A stretch of 64,000 bases of DNA from Cardinalis cardinalis (lineage: Eukaryota; Chordata; Aves; Passeriformes; Cardinalidae). Made by a program: the position numbers and the translations under genes. The stretch covers positions 2,083,231 through 2,147,230 of the forward strand of contig JACDOX010000040.1 of the NCBI GenBank assembly GCA_014549065.1, in the 5' to 3' direction. How positions within the stretch are numbered: position 1 is the first letter of the stretch; every line of letters begins with the position of its first letter. The notes under the pieces were generated by a model that saw only the letters and a list, made by a program, of their open reading frames with translations, searched no databases and was not told where the DNA came from. Shown here piece after piece: positions 27,401 to 42,400 of the stretch.

Positions 27401-30400
27401 CTGTAAATACAAGGGTTAAAACACAATTTGGAGTCTAGAGCCTACTTACAAGCTTGTACCTCTGTACAGCCCACTGTATTTCATGGTGAACTTTAAAAAT
27501 ACTTTGAAATCCAATGCATAGGATAAAACATTAGTTGTACAAATGCCAATAATTAAATTTCTATTTAATTGAACAGTGTCAAGATTTCAATCACAGTCTT
27601 TTGGAATAAATTACATGTTGACATAATATCCCAGATATTAATATACAGATACATGATGGATATTTTTACTGATTTAATTAACATGGAATCCAAGATTGTT
27701 TAATTCAGTGAGATAACATAATTCTACTGGAGGACTGTTTAAAAATATATTGAGATGGTAAGAATTTCAAACGAAAAAAAAATATTTCCAGTATGTTGTA
27801 AAAATAAAATCCTCTTTCCCCAATTTTGTCCATCAGAAATTAAAATAACATGTGACTAAATTATTTTTCACTTTAATTAAGAAACCTGAAAGAGGAGCCA
27901 TTTCCAGTGGCTAGCTGTACCTTTAGCAGGACACCACAGCCAACAGCATCTTAAGCAAGAAGCTATCCCTGCAGTCAAATAGATGATTCTTTTTCCCTAA
28001 TCACTCCTGAAAACTTAACAGGGCCCTCAGTGTCCCAGCAGTCCATCCCTGAGCATCCTCACTTCAGACCTCCCCTCATACCCTCTGTCAAGCTCAGGCA
28101 CAAGCCTTCAGTCCCTGCTTGAGCTGTGGTACTGCTCCATTGGTCTTCCGCTCTTTCTCCTGGACAGACCTTGGACCTGTGCTGCAGCCTTGTCTCCAGC
28201 CTCTGGCTTCAATTCCTGCACCTCCTGACTTTTTCTCCTGGATGGACCCCGGGCCAGCCCAATAACCTCATGTTCCCTGGACTGTCCTGGATCCTCTTAC
28301 CAGCACCCTGCTCTGTCTGCCATATTCAGATGCTGCTGGTCTGTGCTTCACCTGCAGTGTGGTCACCTCATCCTTTCTCACAGAGCAAATATACTCCTAT
28401 TGCTGCTACCTAAAAAGGCTACCTAATTACAGGAAAAACATTTGCATGTTTCTACTGTATGCTTGCTGAATCTAAAAGCCACATCTGCTGCTTCATTAAA
28501 TGTACTCTGTTTTTAAAGAGAAGGTGCTTGCTTCTGGAAAGGAGCTCATGCCTAAAAACTAAAGACTGCATTGTCAAAACACTGAATAGCTTCCTTTTCT
28601 TTAAGAAAACAAAACTGTATATGAAGCAAACATTCTGAACTAAAAAAAAAAAGCAACAAACCAACAACCAAACAAAAGAAACCACAGGCAAATGCTGCTT
28701 TTCTTTCCTCAAAATTGCCATCTGCAAATAACATTGAAGTAGAAATTACATTGTAATTTCCGCTACAGTTTAAAATACCAACAATCACCCTAAAGAAACA
28801 ATCAATACTCTGCAGTTACTTCACCTTACTTCACCATATCTCAGAGCAGAATGTGTGCCGCTTACATGGAACTTAGATGCACTGGGGACATTTAAATTCT
28901 AAAAGGCTTTTCTTTCACCAGCTATTAAGAAGTCAAAGCCTAGATATTTAGCTCTCCAACTGTACTGCCTATTATAAGTTTAATCTGAATCACTATAACT
29001 GCAGGACTTGACAGCTGTTTTGTCTTAAAATGCTCTCACCTGAACTACTGGCACTGAAAAAATCTTGTGATAAATAAGTGGGGCAAGGAGACCATAACAT
29101 TGTACAACAGACTGCAGGGCATAACTTGGATCGTTCATCCAGTTGCTAAGTTCAATTGCCACAGTCATTCTTTCACATTCTGCTAATCTAGCTACCTGTA
29201 AAAGAAAAACACATTTTNATTTAAATATTCATTCTGTTGTTAAACCATTTGAGAGTGGAAGAAGACAGATGTTACTGCAGTTTAAAAAGCAGGATAAGCA
29301 GCAAGTAAGATGAAAGTTAAAGAAGGAATTTAAATTCACACCTGTTGAAAGTATATTAAAAAACACATTACTCCTGATACTATAGGAAATGATTGCTCTT
29401 GATCTAATTGTGCCCTCTGAGTTTGCCCATATAATTTAGAAATTGAGGCTGATTAATAACCTCAAACTATGTGCAGTGGAAATTTCACATGCTAGCCTCT
29501 CAGAGTCAGTAAGGGAGGGATAAATCCTTCCCTTCAAGTTATCTGTTGCAGTCCTTGCAAGTGAGAGTTTTTCTTGTAAAGTCACAGAGTAATCAACTGC
29601 TCACATTTTTTAAAAGTACTTCAGCAAAAAAAGAAATAGAATAGGAATGCAATAAGACAGGAGGCAAAGTTTGACTATCCAAATAAAAAAGAAAGGGTGC
29701 TTTTTGTCATTAACATGCCATTGTACTATAAAAAACTCTGAAATAAAATATTACTATATTACAACCATGAAACCTGTTAGAAGTCACATCTTAATTAAAA
29801 TACATGTATTACATAGCATAAATGTTTAAAATTTAAAAATTCAAGTTAGATCTTTAGGGGACAAAAATAACAATTATTATACTTCTGTCTTATATTATAG
29901 TACACCACCACTGAAGTCAAGAAAAATCCTTCCTCAGTTGGAGTCAGTGGGCTTTGGATTAGAAATTAACTGATTCAGAAACCATCATTCCAGCAGGATG
30001 TAAATAACCAACAGCTTCCGAGATACCTCAGAAAGAAAGGCCATGTAACCCACAGAAAATGGAGTATTCTGTAAATAGCATTAGTTGATTGCTACACCTA
30101 TCTTACAATGATGAAATAAAGCTGATGAAAAAGTAAAACCAAATCCAGTATATTATTTTAAACCACACATACTTGCTCCTTATAAAATATCTCATTGGAA
30201 CAGATGGAATCACAGAAGAGTGCTCCTTCCATGACATTAATGTCAGAAACAGCAAATATATTCCTCAAAAAGAGGTGCAAGGTAATAGGAGAAGTCTGAG
30301 ATACAGCTTCAAAATGTAACCTACAAAATACAAAAGCAAAAGAACAGTAAAAGCATGTTAATTATGATTCAGATCTTGCATGCCTGACACTGCATTATAA

Positions 30401-33400
30401 TAAAATAAAGTCTTTCTTTTTAAAATTATGGACAAAAAACATTACTATAACTTCTTCTAGAAAAAAGAGCTACGTATAAAACTGAAAAATTTGCTTAAAA
30501 CTTCTAAATTAAAATCTAACTAAATAAAAATACAACTTATTTTGAAATTGCTATCCACTTTCTACTAATCTAAGACAACTTTTCTTTATTTGCATCATCT
30601 AATCCAGTGAAACTAATCTGGAACTGTCTTTGAATACTTCAGATGCTACAGCTTGTTTTCACTGTCTCCCTTTACACATTGTTCTTCTGTACTCTGACAT
30701 TGATACATGCAGTTGTGAAGTCCATTACTAAGTATTACTAACAGACTCCTTTTCAACACTTATATCTTATATTACAAGTCTCAAAAGATCTCTTCTCTTT
30801 TGCCTGCTTTTCTATCAAGATATTTTTTGGTTGTGGGGTTTTTTTCCCCCTTCTCTGGGGACAGAGGAGCATTTGTACTTGCTGTATTTTTTAAATATTT
30901 TTATTACAAGAAAAATCCTACGATTTTGAAGTAAAAGAAATAAATTCCCTCTTCTCCTCGATTGTATTTCCTGAAAGAGACTGAAACTCGAGAAGTAAGA
31001 TCAAATAGACACATTCACACACTCGACATTACCAAGATACCACCACCAGGGCTTCTGGCTGGAAACACAGGTTTCCTTTCCTTCAGGCTCCCTCTGCTGT
31101 CCCTTTAGGGAGTCCAATTTCTTACCTACTGCTCAGTAATCCTGAAACTGCCTGATACCGCAGCAATGAGAATCTTCCATGTTAATTAAAAGAAAAAAAA
31201 AAGGGGGGGGACGACTTGGCCATAACCGTGTGAAAAGAAAAATCCCCAAAACTGCTTTGCACAGCTGCTTAAAATTTTCTGTCTTAATCTGATTTATCTG
31301 AAAATAGACTCATTACAATGTTATCTCTAGAGCAGGATGTGTTAAAAAATTGCTTATGAACAAATTGTAATGACAAAACAAATGCAGAAAACAGCACAAT
31401 GACTATTCCTGCTTTAGTTGCCTGGCCAGGGATGGATTAAAAAACCCCACATAGTCATATGTCAAACAATATATACTGATTTTCTGGCAGCATCAATACA
31501 ATCTACAGACTGTAAATCCCAAGTATGCTATGGCTATGGCATGTAACATTAAAACCCCTGGTGCATTTGTATGCCTGGTATCAGACATGTGATGGCACTT
31601 GAAGGGCAGACACTGAAATTGATTATTTGTATTCAGCTATACTGAATGTTAATTCATTATCTAATCATAAATAGCTGACTTATATATAAAACGATTTTTC
31701 TTATAATATTTCATGTCTATTATTGCATAAAAATATCTTTTATCTGGGAATAAATTCAGTTTTGATGTATTTCTGAACCTGGATCTATTGAATTTCAGTA
31801 AATGTAACCACAAAATTTCTAGCTGGGCGATGAAAAACTTCTATAATTATAGTTGAACATTTGAAACTTTTTCATAAAACAATTCATTTTAAATATCTCT
31901 AAAGACCTTTAGCATATGCAAAGATTATTGACACATTATATAGCTATCCCAAAACAAAATTAGCAAGAATTTACCTGTTTTGGTTGGTGTTCTTGACAAA
32001 ATGTTCACAATTTGTGAGATCTATTGCCTCTTAATTGGAAAGTCAAGCACCCAGTGCATATGATGCATTTTGCATATGAAAATACATACAAAAAATACAC
32101 AAAACTAGTACCTACTTTGGAAGTATTTCACAATTGTCTTAAGAAAACAGCCATTACAAAAAATTAGGAGTGTAAATGTTAGCAGCGCCATAAATAACAA
32201 AAATCCTCTGCTAATTACAAATCTCTTTTTCAGAACATTTTTTACATCACAAGCCTGAACAAAATTCCACAACTTTACTCTTCTAACTAAAATGTGCACA
32301 TCTATAATAACAAAAATAATGATAAATAATTAATTATTATTTTAATTTTGTTTTACCAATTACCTTTTTTCAGATATAGTGAAATTACTACTTGCAGAAA
32401 TTACAGCTGCATTGGGAGGCCGTGGAGGAGAATCTGAAACAAAGTAATCCCACATTGGTGAAAAAGCTGCTCTGGCCAATCTGAAGTTGCCCGTCTGATA
32501 GGCTACCTACANAACAAACAAACAGTGAGTTGACACGCTCATGGAATAACCAGGCCAGACAAAATTACAGGATCAATAAGGTTTCAAAACTCCCCACAAC
32601 ATTGTAAATTTACAATTTACAATTTCTCTAAGAATATCCTGACACAGTTGAATAAAATACATGCAGCAATTATTTGATTTTTACGATTATTAGTGTGGCT
32701 CAGATTCAGCATCAGAGAAAGCAAAGGGTTTCTTTGATTGCTGGCCAGTGCTCTAAAAGCCCTGTGAGGAAAACTTTACAGATATTGTGCTGCAGTTCTT
32801 GAAGACATATAAATTCATTTAGGTTCACTTTTCTTTTGCTAATACTGCAGAATGACATTCTGCTCTGAATAACAGGATGTAAACTAAGCCAAATAAATAG
32901 GCATAAATTCACGTGGATACAACTTACACTGGAATATTTTGGGAAAGCTCCTAACTGTTCCCCACGATCTGTCTATAGGGCAGGACAATTTCACTTTTCT
33001 CTGTGTCACAATCNGTTTTAAATATCCTTTTGTAAAAACACAAAATTATAATGATCTGCCAAGCTTTGCAGTCTTTCACAAGATACTACAAAACTAATTT
33101 CAATATGAAAATGGTTGGCTTTGATACCTGCTAAGTTCAATAACATTTTTATTCCATAATGACTAACAAGATGATTTCTAGTACTTACTCTCAGCCACAA
33201 AAATGAAAAAAACCCCAAATTATTAAAAAAAAAAGAAAAAATTTAAATGCAGACTGTAAAACAGAGATGGGTAAGAAAACTGAGTCCTTTCCACTTAACC
33301 TGACATTTTTAATAATTTTGAATTAAGAATGAATTTACTTAGCTATACTATTTTTATGTTAAAATTGTGATTTGTGCTTATCAAGCTTTCATCAAGAAGG

Positions 33401-36400
33401 TCTCAAGCTGTTACCAGATACAGTTTTAGAACAACCACTGAAAACAAGTAATTACAACCAAATGAAAGTAGGTGTCCATTATCATATTCTAACCCTACCT
33501 GAGTCAGATATGCTCGAACAGTAGTAGCAGAAAGGGGTGGATAGGCAAGGATTGGCTTAGTCATTTGCCCAATGGCATCCCCAATAAGTTTTCCATCTGA
33601 AGAATATGCTGCCACAGCAAATATGTATTTCTCATTGGCATCTAACCCTTGGACTTCTAAAAGAATTTTCCCATCCGCCAGTATCTACCAATAAAAATAT
33701 TTTTCTAGTTAGACTCACTGTACATACCAAAAACAAATCTCAAATTCTAAACTTTAATTATTAAACAAACTATTTAATGGTCCTGGATACAACCAAAGTA
33801 TAATCGAGATTAATAGCAGGTAATGTACTAGATTTTTGTATTAAATTCTTGAAAACTACGAGAAAACAATCAAATGGTAGGTGAAAAAAAAGATCTGTTT
33901 TCTCTGGAATGCTGATGTGTACACAGAGCACATAACCTAAGTAACCAGGTAACCAGGACCTGATGTTTTTCTAAGATACTTGTGTCCATTTGAACATTCA
34001 CACAGTGATTGTCCATGCTTGCAGTCACTGAGCTGAAACACTGACCCTGAGCTGCAACAAAGACCATACTGCTCTCCTTCATACATGCCACCTTCTTGTA
34101 TCAGATATAGGCAGAGATATCTCTGGCTCTTTTCAGCAGCATTAACAGCACTTCGGAGTCTGTGCACAAACAACATATTTTCAAGATCTTCACTTTTCCT
34201 TCAAGTAATTGTATACACCTGCACTTTAACATCNTGGTTCACTCCTAAGAGGATTTTCCACCTTCCTCTCTGTGACCAAGGTGACTTACACAAGGAAGAT
34301 TTAAAGACTTCAAGGGTCTTGAAACCAGAAACAAGTGCCAGTGATGGAAGGATAATATGAGAATTTAGATCATCATAACACGGCATCAATATAACACTCT
34401 TATTCAAACAGTCTGTCCTTCATAAGGAGACCTCTGAACAACAGCAATCCCTTCAGGATGCCTGGGCTGAATCCTGAACCAGCAAACCAGAAATAAGTGT
34501 ACAACAGTCTGCAACAGCCTTTTATGGTAAGTTGATAGATCATTCTATCCCCAAGAACTCTAAACTTTTTTATTGAAGTCAGCAGATAGGTAGAGACTTT
34601 GTCTGCAGATCAGCATTTTGCAAAAGTACATCCTAAAGCAAACACAAGTTCCATTGCAGAGGTGTATGGTTACCCTCAGGTCTGTATGTCTTTAGTGCCT
34701 GTCAGAGCTAAGATGGTTAGTGGCTTGGAGGGACTGCAGCTAATTCACAGAAAAAACAGCTGGCAGTGGGGTGAAAGTCACCTATCATACACTTAATTCG
34801 CCTGATAGGGGATGGAATATTGAAACTAACTTGCTAAACATCACAGGAAGCTTGGTTTCGTGGATTTGATGATCAGGGAATCAGGAATAACATCAAAGCC
34901 TCTACTGCCAGCACCTACACACACCTTCTCTTCTCATATACTCTCCTTTAAGGAGAGGAGCCAGGGGAACGAAGGGCACAGATTCCCTCTCCATCACCAA
35001 ACACAAGTCTATCAGTGTTAGTATAGAGCTTGCTTACAAAGCCAGGAAAGCCTGAAATATCAGTCAGAAGAGGTTGATATCATTCTCCTGTCACAAAGCA
35101 CAGGGCAATTCTTTTGTCCTGCAAAGAACAGAACTCTTAAAAAAGATTTCCAGATACAAAAATGATCACTGCGGTGATCAATGAGGTGTTAGAATACAGC
35201 ATCTGAAGAGGACATGCTGAAGTTTTCTTGCTCCCTTCTTAAATTACAAAAATCANGGTATTTGCATGGTTCATTGTTGTCATACAGGAGGACAATGCAA
35301 TAGCAGGCATGAGTGAATGAAAACCAGAACTTTCTCAGTCTATGCAGAAACACCAGAATGTGATACAAAGGAAAAAAAAAAACCTACCTAAAAATGCAAA
35401 ACCAAACTAACAAACAAACAAACAAAAAATCCAAAACATTAAAGGTCAAATTGCAATGAACAAATAATGTAGAAGTACCAAGACAGTCAACATGATCAGT
35501 CATAAGTAGTTAAAGATGTGTGGGATGATTCACCACACCACATGTTCACAGAAGGAAAGGGAAAGAGCATGAACCTAGAAATAAACTGTGTCTGAATGTG
35601 AAGGTTATTTAAAAAGTTATATTACCATGCTGCCAGCATTAAGTAAGGCAATGTCTTGTTTAGAAGAAATAGCTGATAGAAGTTACACAATTAAGAAGAA
35701 GAATGAATTTTTATCTGTTTAGAATTTCTCTTTTTTTGAATTCCTGGAAAGAGTAGTGTCTGGAGCACACTCTAGAAATACTTCATACATTTCCTTTTAC
35801 TTTTGCATTTCTTAGATACCACTCAAATAAACAGTTAAAACAAGGTACAGATTTGTTTAAATCTTGAAGCTTTTGAGTAATTTATTTTCTTATTCAAAAA
35901 ATATTCCTGGAAACTTTTCGGTGTAAAGATAGAAGAGTTTGTCAAAGGCTTAGCCAGTTACATGATTTTAAAAAATGTGTCAGATAGAAAGATTTAGAGT
36001 TGGATTTTTTTAACAGGAAGAGATAAATGACTAAACAAGTTTTACCTCTGTCTTACCTGTTCTCCTGAATTTTGAAGTTTATTACTATTTAACCTTACTT
36101 TCATATTACTTCCTCCAGCTACACAGCCTAAAATACAGTACCATGAAACCTTTGAAGAAAATGAGAACAAAATTAATTGATGCACAGTATTATTTCCAAC
36201 TTTTGCCTAATGCAGAATGTACAAATTTTGTAAAAACAGTCTCTGAAAAAAAACTCAGCTTAGTTATAAAAAAGTATAGTCTAACTGCACTAAAGACATC
36301 AATTAATTTATTTAGCTGGAAAACTAGATATACTACTAGTGGCAATAAAAACAGATGATTATCCTAACCCTACCTTGAGTTACCCTATTCCTCAAAGCTA

Positions 36401-39400
36401 TCCCAAAACACAGACTCTACAGATCACAGATTTAAAGTCACCTAGATCCATTATTCATCCTTGATCCATTATTATCCCTGCAATGGTATTCTTCTAAAGT
36501 TTGGCATTGGGCTCCGATTTAGCAAACTACTTGAGGACAAATCCTTAAAATCAGGCAAAAAAAATGCAGGTATGACATCCCTTCCTTCTGTTGTGTCAGC
36601 TGCAGAGTTCAGCTTCCTGTCATCCAACCTGCTGAGGCTGCACTTGACCTCACTGTCAGTCATCAATGAAGGTACTGAAGAGCATCAGCCCCAAGAGGGA
36701 GCTCTGAGGGATCCCACTCAGCACCATCCTCTGCCTGGACATTGAGCCATGGACTACAACTCTGGCTATGTCCATGCAGCCAATTCCTTATCCACTGAAT
36801 GAGGATTCACCCATCAAATCCATGCCTCTTCAATGTGGAGATCAGCCATGTCATGTGGAACTGTATCAAAGGCCTCACAGAAGTCTAAATGATGACATTT
36901 GTTGGTGTTTCCCTATTGACTGTTTTTCACAAGGTGTTATTGAAATGGAAGAGACTATTTTCAGCAAATGATCTTAAGATCTGAAAGTCTCACAGGTATT
37001 TTGACTCCTAGTACAGGAACTATATATGTCGAATTAAATCTAAGGCACACATTTATCCTAAGAAAGTAACTAAATCTTAAGCATTCAGTTAATAACTTCT
37101 ATATTAAAAAAATATCTTTCCTATCTGCTTAACAACTCTGCTTTAACTTCAGGAAAAAATGTCTTCTAGACTATCGGGGCTCAAATTATAAGAATAATAA
37201 TCACACTTCGCCATCTAGTGGCCCAAGATGCTGCATTCACCCTCCTGTATCAAAGAAAATTAAGCTGGAACACATACAAATGAACTACCAAACTTTAAAG
37301 GTTGGCTTTTTTTAAATTTTATTTTTGATTCAGTAAGGACAAAAATCATAAAATTTTCCCNATTTAAACTGTTTGAAATTTACTGATAAAACTGTACGTT
37401 ATGAAACAACTGTTCACAGAAATATTCTTACCACTACTAGTAAGATTCGAGCTTCTACTGGGTATATACACATGGCTATTTTGAAGAAGCTTGCAAAATC
37501 ATTATAAAAATTTCTCTCTCAAGAAAACTGCAGCTAGTGAATTTTTCATATTTCAGCCTGTTTTAATCCTTTCTGGACAAGGGAAGGAGAATAAGGTGAT
37601 TTGGAACAGTCAGAAGAGATTTACTAAGGGCAAATCAGGGTTGACCAACGTGACTGACCTCTGTGATAAAATTACTTGATTAGCAAAGGAAGGGAGAGGA
37701 GTAGATGCCATTTACTTTTCACAGTAGTGCATGGTAGGAGAAGGAAAAACAATAGATCTAAATTGAAGCAAGGGAGACTCCAACTATGCTGCCCTTTTGG
37801 AATACACTTTCCAGAGAAGCTGTCCCATTCTTGGAAGTTTTCAGGACTGACTGCATAAAGCTCTGAGCAAAGTGCTTTAGTCTCACAGCCAACCCTACTC
37901 GAGCAGAAGGTTGGATAGGAGACCTCTCCTAATACCCTCTATGATCCACATAGTTCTGTGACACTACATGTTCAAGAGAAAGTGGATTATTTCCAGCTGA
38001 ACTGAGTCACTTTAACACTTCATTAACAGAGATTTTTGCATCACATGATTCAACAGTCTTATCTCTCTTCAGAGGGTAACTAGGAGTATGTCAACCCCTA
38101 AGCAAGAAAATTTGCTTTTGATAAGTGAAATGAGGAAGTATTAGACAACAGAGGCACCAAGGGACATGATGCACAAGATTAAGTCTCATGCAAATGTGAA
38201 GATCAAAACAGTGAGTCACAGAGCAAAACTGACTCACAGAGGAAAAAAAAAAAGGGATACTTGGATACTTAATTAAATCAGAAGAACATAATCCTCTCAG
38301 GAACAAAGAAAAATGTGTTGGTATAGCAGTGTTGAAACAACTTTTTCTCTTGCGTATGGTTTAGCTATTTCTTATGCAATCATCATAAAAAACATTACCT
38401 GAATATCTGAATTAAATGGGGCTGGTTTAAATGTCATGGAGCAATGTGATCTGGAAAGTAACAGAGGAGGAGGAGGAGTCCTGCTTTTTTTCTTGCTGCT
38501 CATAGCTTCTCTGAGACTGCGATACAATGCACTTTGTTCAGCTTCAACTTGCTCAATTAAAGTTAGTGCTTCCTATGATTGAAATGAAAACAGAAGAGAA
38601 AACTATTAAAATATAACAATCAGACATTTAAATTTTACACATTGTTTTCAAATTGTCATAGAAAATTTCACTGCTATGTAGAAAACTTGAAGTAGTTTTT
38701 CNTATTATCCTACATCCTAAATGAGGATGAATGGTAGTTTGTGTTAGCTTATATACACAGATTAATTTCATAATTAGAGAATGCTACAAAAAAAGCATAT
38801 CCAGTTTTGGAAGAACCTATAGGAAAAAAGTTAGTGATCCCATACAATGTTGATAAGCAATTAGTGCCAGCCAGTGGTTAACTCCAACAAGAAACAAAAA
38901 AAGATATCAACTCCTATTTAGGAGAGAGATGGAAATCTAATCTGTGGAATTTCTAGAGGAGCTGTAGAAGCAGTTGAACTGAATTTTTTGTTCTTCAGAA
39001 ACAGGGAAAAAATAAAGTCTACAAATAAAGAAAAAGGAATGTGGGTCTAGAAAAAGTAAGGCTAAGCCATTTTTCCCTTGGTTAACTGTAGACAGCTGAA
39101 AGCTGACTCACGGTCAGGTGTCAAAGATGTGGGGACATCCTGAATGCAGTGATTATGTGGCCATTTGGTTGGAGATCAAGGCTACACTTTTTCCTTACTT
39201 GACTGAAAAGCAAATTGTTAGGTTTCTTCACCTTGGTGTCACTGCCAGTTCTAGAGAAACTTAACTTGGCAATCTAATATTAAAACCTTAGTACTTCTGC
39301 ATCTTTACTTGTGGCAGCTGTTCATATCAAAGACAAAAAGGCCAACTCACAGAGATGAACAAGGATTACATTTTGTGTAGAGACAAGAAACGACATATTC

Positions 39401-42400
39401 CTACAACTAGAAATTTTATTTAACACCTTTTAGTACCCTACACTGAACCAAGACTTAGGCTGAGCTGAGTCTGAAAGATAAAATGAAAAAAGATTCCAAG
39501 TTATTGGTAATTCAGTGACAATCCTATAATCTCGCACCTTAACAGTTCCTTGTTTCTGTCCTCATACATTTAGAAGACTACACCATAGTGGGTCAGATCA
39601 CAGACTCAGTGAGCCTGGAATCTCATGTCCAAAAATTCTGAAAAGATTTCAGGTTTATGGTGAAATGAGTGAAACAGGGAACTAAGATTTAATAGAGCCT
39701 TTTGCATAGCTAATCAGTTCCACAGGGCTACCCTCATTTCTTCACCCTTTAGATTAGGGTTACATCCACCCTAGTGGGACACACTACAGGAAGGATATAA
39801 GATAAAGATACAGACTGACTCTTTCCATCACACAACCATTCAAATTTTGCAATCAGCAGTTTGAAGCTTCATTGCTTCTTTAAAAACTATACTTCTCCAT
39901 TGTAAGCAGCCCTATGACACATTTTTTAATTAGAAGTATCATGGACTCATCCTAGTCTGAGGATATATTTCTGATTAGTGCAAGGGTGAAAACGCTCCCA
40001 GCTTGAATAAAGATGGTGAGACTGAGAGTGGTACTGCATGATCTGTACTTCAGTAATTGTTCAACTTGGAAGATAATAAATGTGGCAGTGTTGCAAGATG
40101 AGCAAGAATAATCTTGTGGTTGAGGAAGCCAAATGTCACCATAAAAACCCCAAATGCTTGACCTCTGATAAAACAAATTTTATCCCTGACTCTGTCACAG
40201 ACTTGCACCATTATATTAACTTAATCACATAAATTCAATATTCCAGTTGGCCAATGAGAACTACCAGTGTATCCAACTCTGTAAAAACCTGGATGTCCAA
40301 CTAGACATATAGGACAGGAAGAAAGAATTAAACAGATGTGAAAGAAATCATAAAAATGCACAGCAGCTTATTAAGCAGTTTGATGCAATTGAGTAAACAC
40401 ATATGACTCAGAAGCTTCCATATCTACTCAGTTGTTTACTGCATGAGAAATGGTTATTTGTATGCTTCGCAAAATAAAATAAACTGCTTCCTATTTTGCT
40501 ACCTAACAAAAACAGATTTGTAGCATATCGTGCTGATTACAGGAGAAAANACCAGAAGATGCAATTCTATATAAAACTCTACAATACGAAAAAAAGCAAA
40601 AGCATGAAAATAAAAGTATGGATTTGCTGCTTATTATGTGCTGCTGGAGCACCATCCACCTCAAGCAGGAAAACTAATTGAGCATATAATTAAATATTTC
40701 ATCATAAAAAAATATCAGAAGAGATCATGCTATGTTTGTCCAGACAAAATTAATTCAGATATTTTCTGTCAACTATCTGCAGATATATTTTTTTATCTAC
40801 ATCTTTCTTGGTGAAAAGTGCACAGAAGCAAAAGCTACTGAAGGTCAGTGTAAGAGCTTGGTAAATGTTTGCTTGGGATAACCAGATACTTTTTGGGAGA
40901 TGCTTGTAAGTCTTCACTGGTGACTACAGTTACAATTTGCATACCATATCACAACAGCAGATATGATTTTCATAAATAACACATATTTTACAAATATATG
41001 AGAGATATTTTTAATGCATGCATTTTCAGATCCAGTTTTTGCATTCTTCTGATGTAATAAATATATGTATTACTTATCATGCTTCCAAATTTGTGGCACT
41101 TAAAAGAAAAATAACTTCTAGTAACCTTGTTTAAAATACTCTTTTATATATTATATGGTGAAAATTGCCGATTTTGTAATCTGTTGTACAGGCTATAAAG
41201 AAATTTCAAGCCCTGTTGATGAGCAGGCAATTTGCATGGACAGATGCTGGCACAAATGTTAATGGAAATACTCTCATTGATCTCAAGAGAGTGAAATGAA
41301 CTCAGGAACACTCTGCTTTTAGCTCAAATAGATTCCAAAATCCCAATATTTAAACTGGTTTTTTAGAGAGAATAAAACAAAGTCCATGTCATGATCACCA
41401 GCTAAAGTATTCTAAGACTTGGAGATCTGGGAAAAAGAACAATGTCAAAGGTTTCAGAAAGGAAACCTGAATGACATTTGGCAAGGTCTAGGTTTGTGAC
41501 TTCAAAGTCCAGGAAATACAGTACAGAAGAAAAGATCTTATTTACTCTCAGGTTTCCTGAAATTTGCATGTATGCACAAAATCTGGGGATGTGCTCTTTC
41601 CTTGTTTTAAGGTCACTTAAGTCTTTGAAACTTCTCAGGAAAAAAATTGACAACAGAAGTTAAAAACACCAGATGCCTCTGAAGTTCCTTCCATTTTTCT
41701 TGCTTTTATAAGAAGTAGTATTATGTGTCTTACTTACACAGAACATGAAAAACTGTGCTAATGGTAAAGAAGTTCTATCATAAGGTTTTTCTTATTACCT
41801 CCAGTAGCTGCCTTTGGGAAGTAGTAGTTAAGTCCTCAGGGAACTTCTGTGCAGCNTTTTGCATCAAAAAGATTGCTCTGGATAGCTTATTCCTTTTAAT
41901 TTTTTTCAATATAAGTTCCTCTAGAAAACAGATATTTTAAGACATTTATAAAACCGTGGCAGGAATTTATTATACTTCTAAAATCTTAAGTAATGTGTTA
42001 CCTGATAAATATTGGAAATCTTCAATATTCTTCTCCTGAGACTTACTAGACTTAGGACTTCTGTGAATAACTTGAGCACCTGTGTGGGAAGGAAATACTG
42101 AGTTATTTTGATAGTGCTATTGCAAAAAATTGAGCGAGATGTTAATATGGAGTCTTATAGCAATGCTCTGCTCCATCTCACACTCTTTTTTTTTGGTTCA
42201 AGTAAAATTTCTTGTGCAGATCATGCCACTAAAAATATTCCATCCTCCTCTCCTGCCTAACATCTTTAGTAGTTATACTAACACCACAGAAAAAGTGAGG
42301 TTTTGTTTGATCATATGGAGCAGGGCACAGTGTAGCTCTGCAGTGACAAACTAACATTAGGTTTTAATTTTAAAAAACCAAAGCAACACTAAGAACGAAA

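Noticed and set aside
33870..34407. Cluster of 68-91-codon frames
   Set aside because: The frames lie between exons 20 and 21, which already join in phase 0. None looks like a known protein and both strands are open alike.
36461..36971. Plus-strand frames of 94 and 67 codons as genes
   Set aside because: They are the antisense of a broken CR1 reverse-transcriptase fragment.
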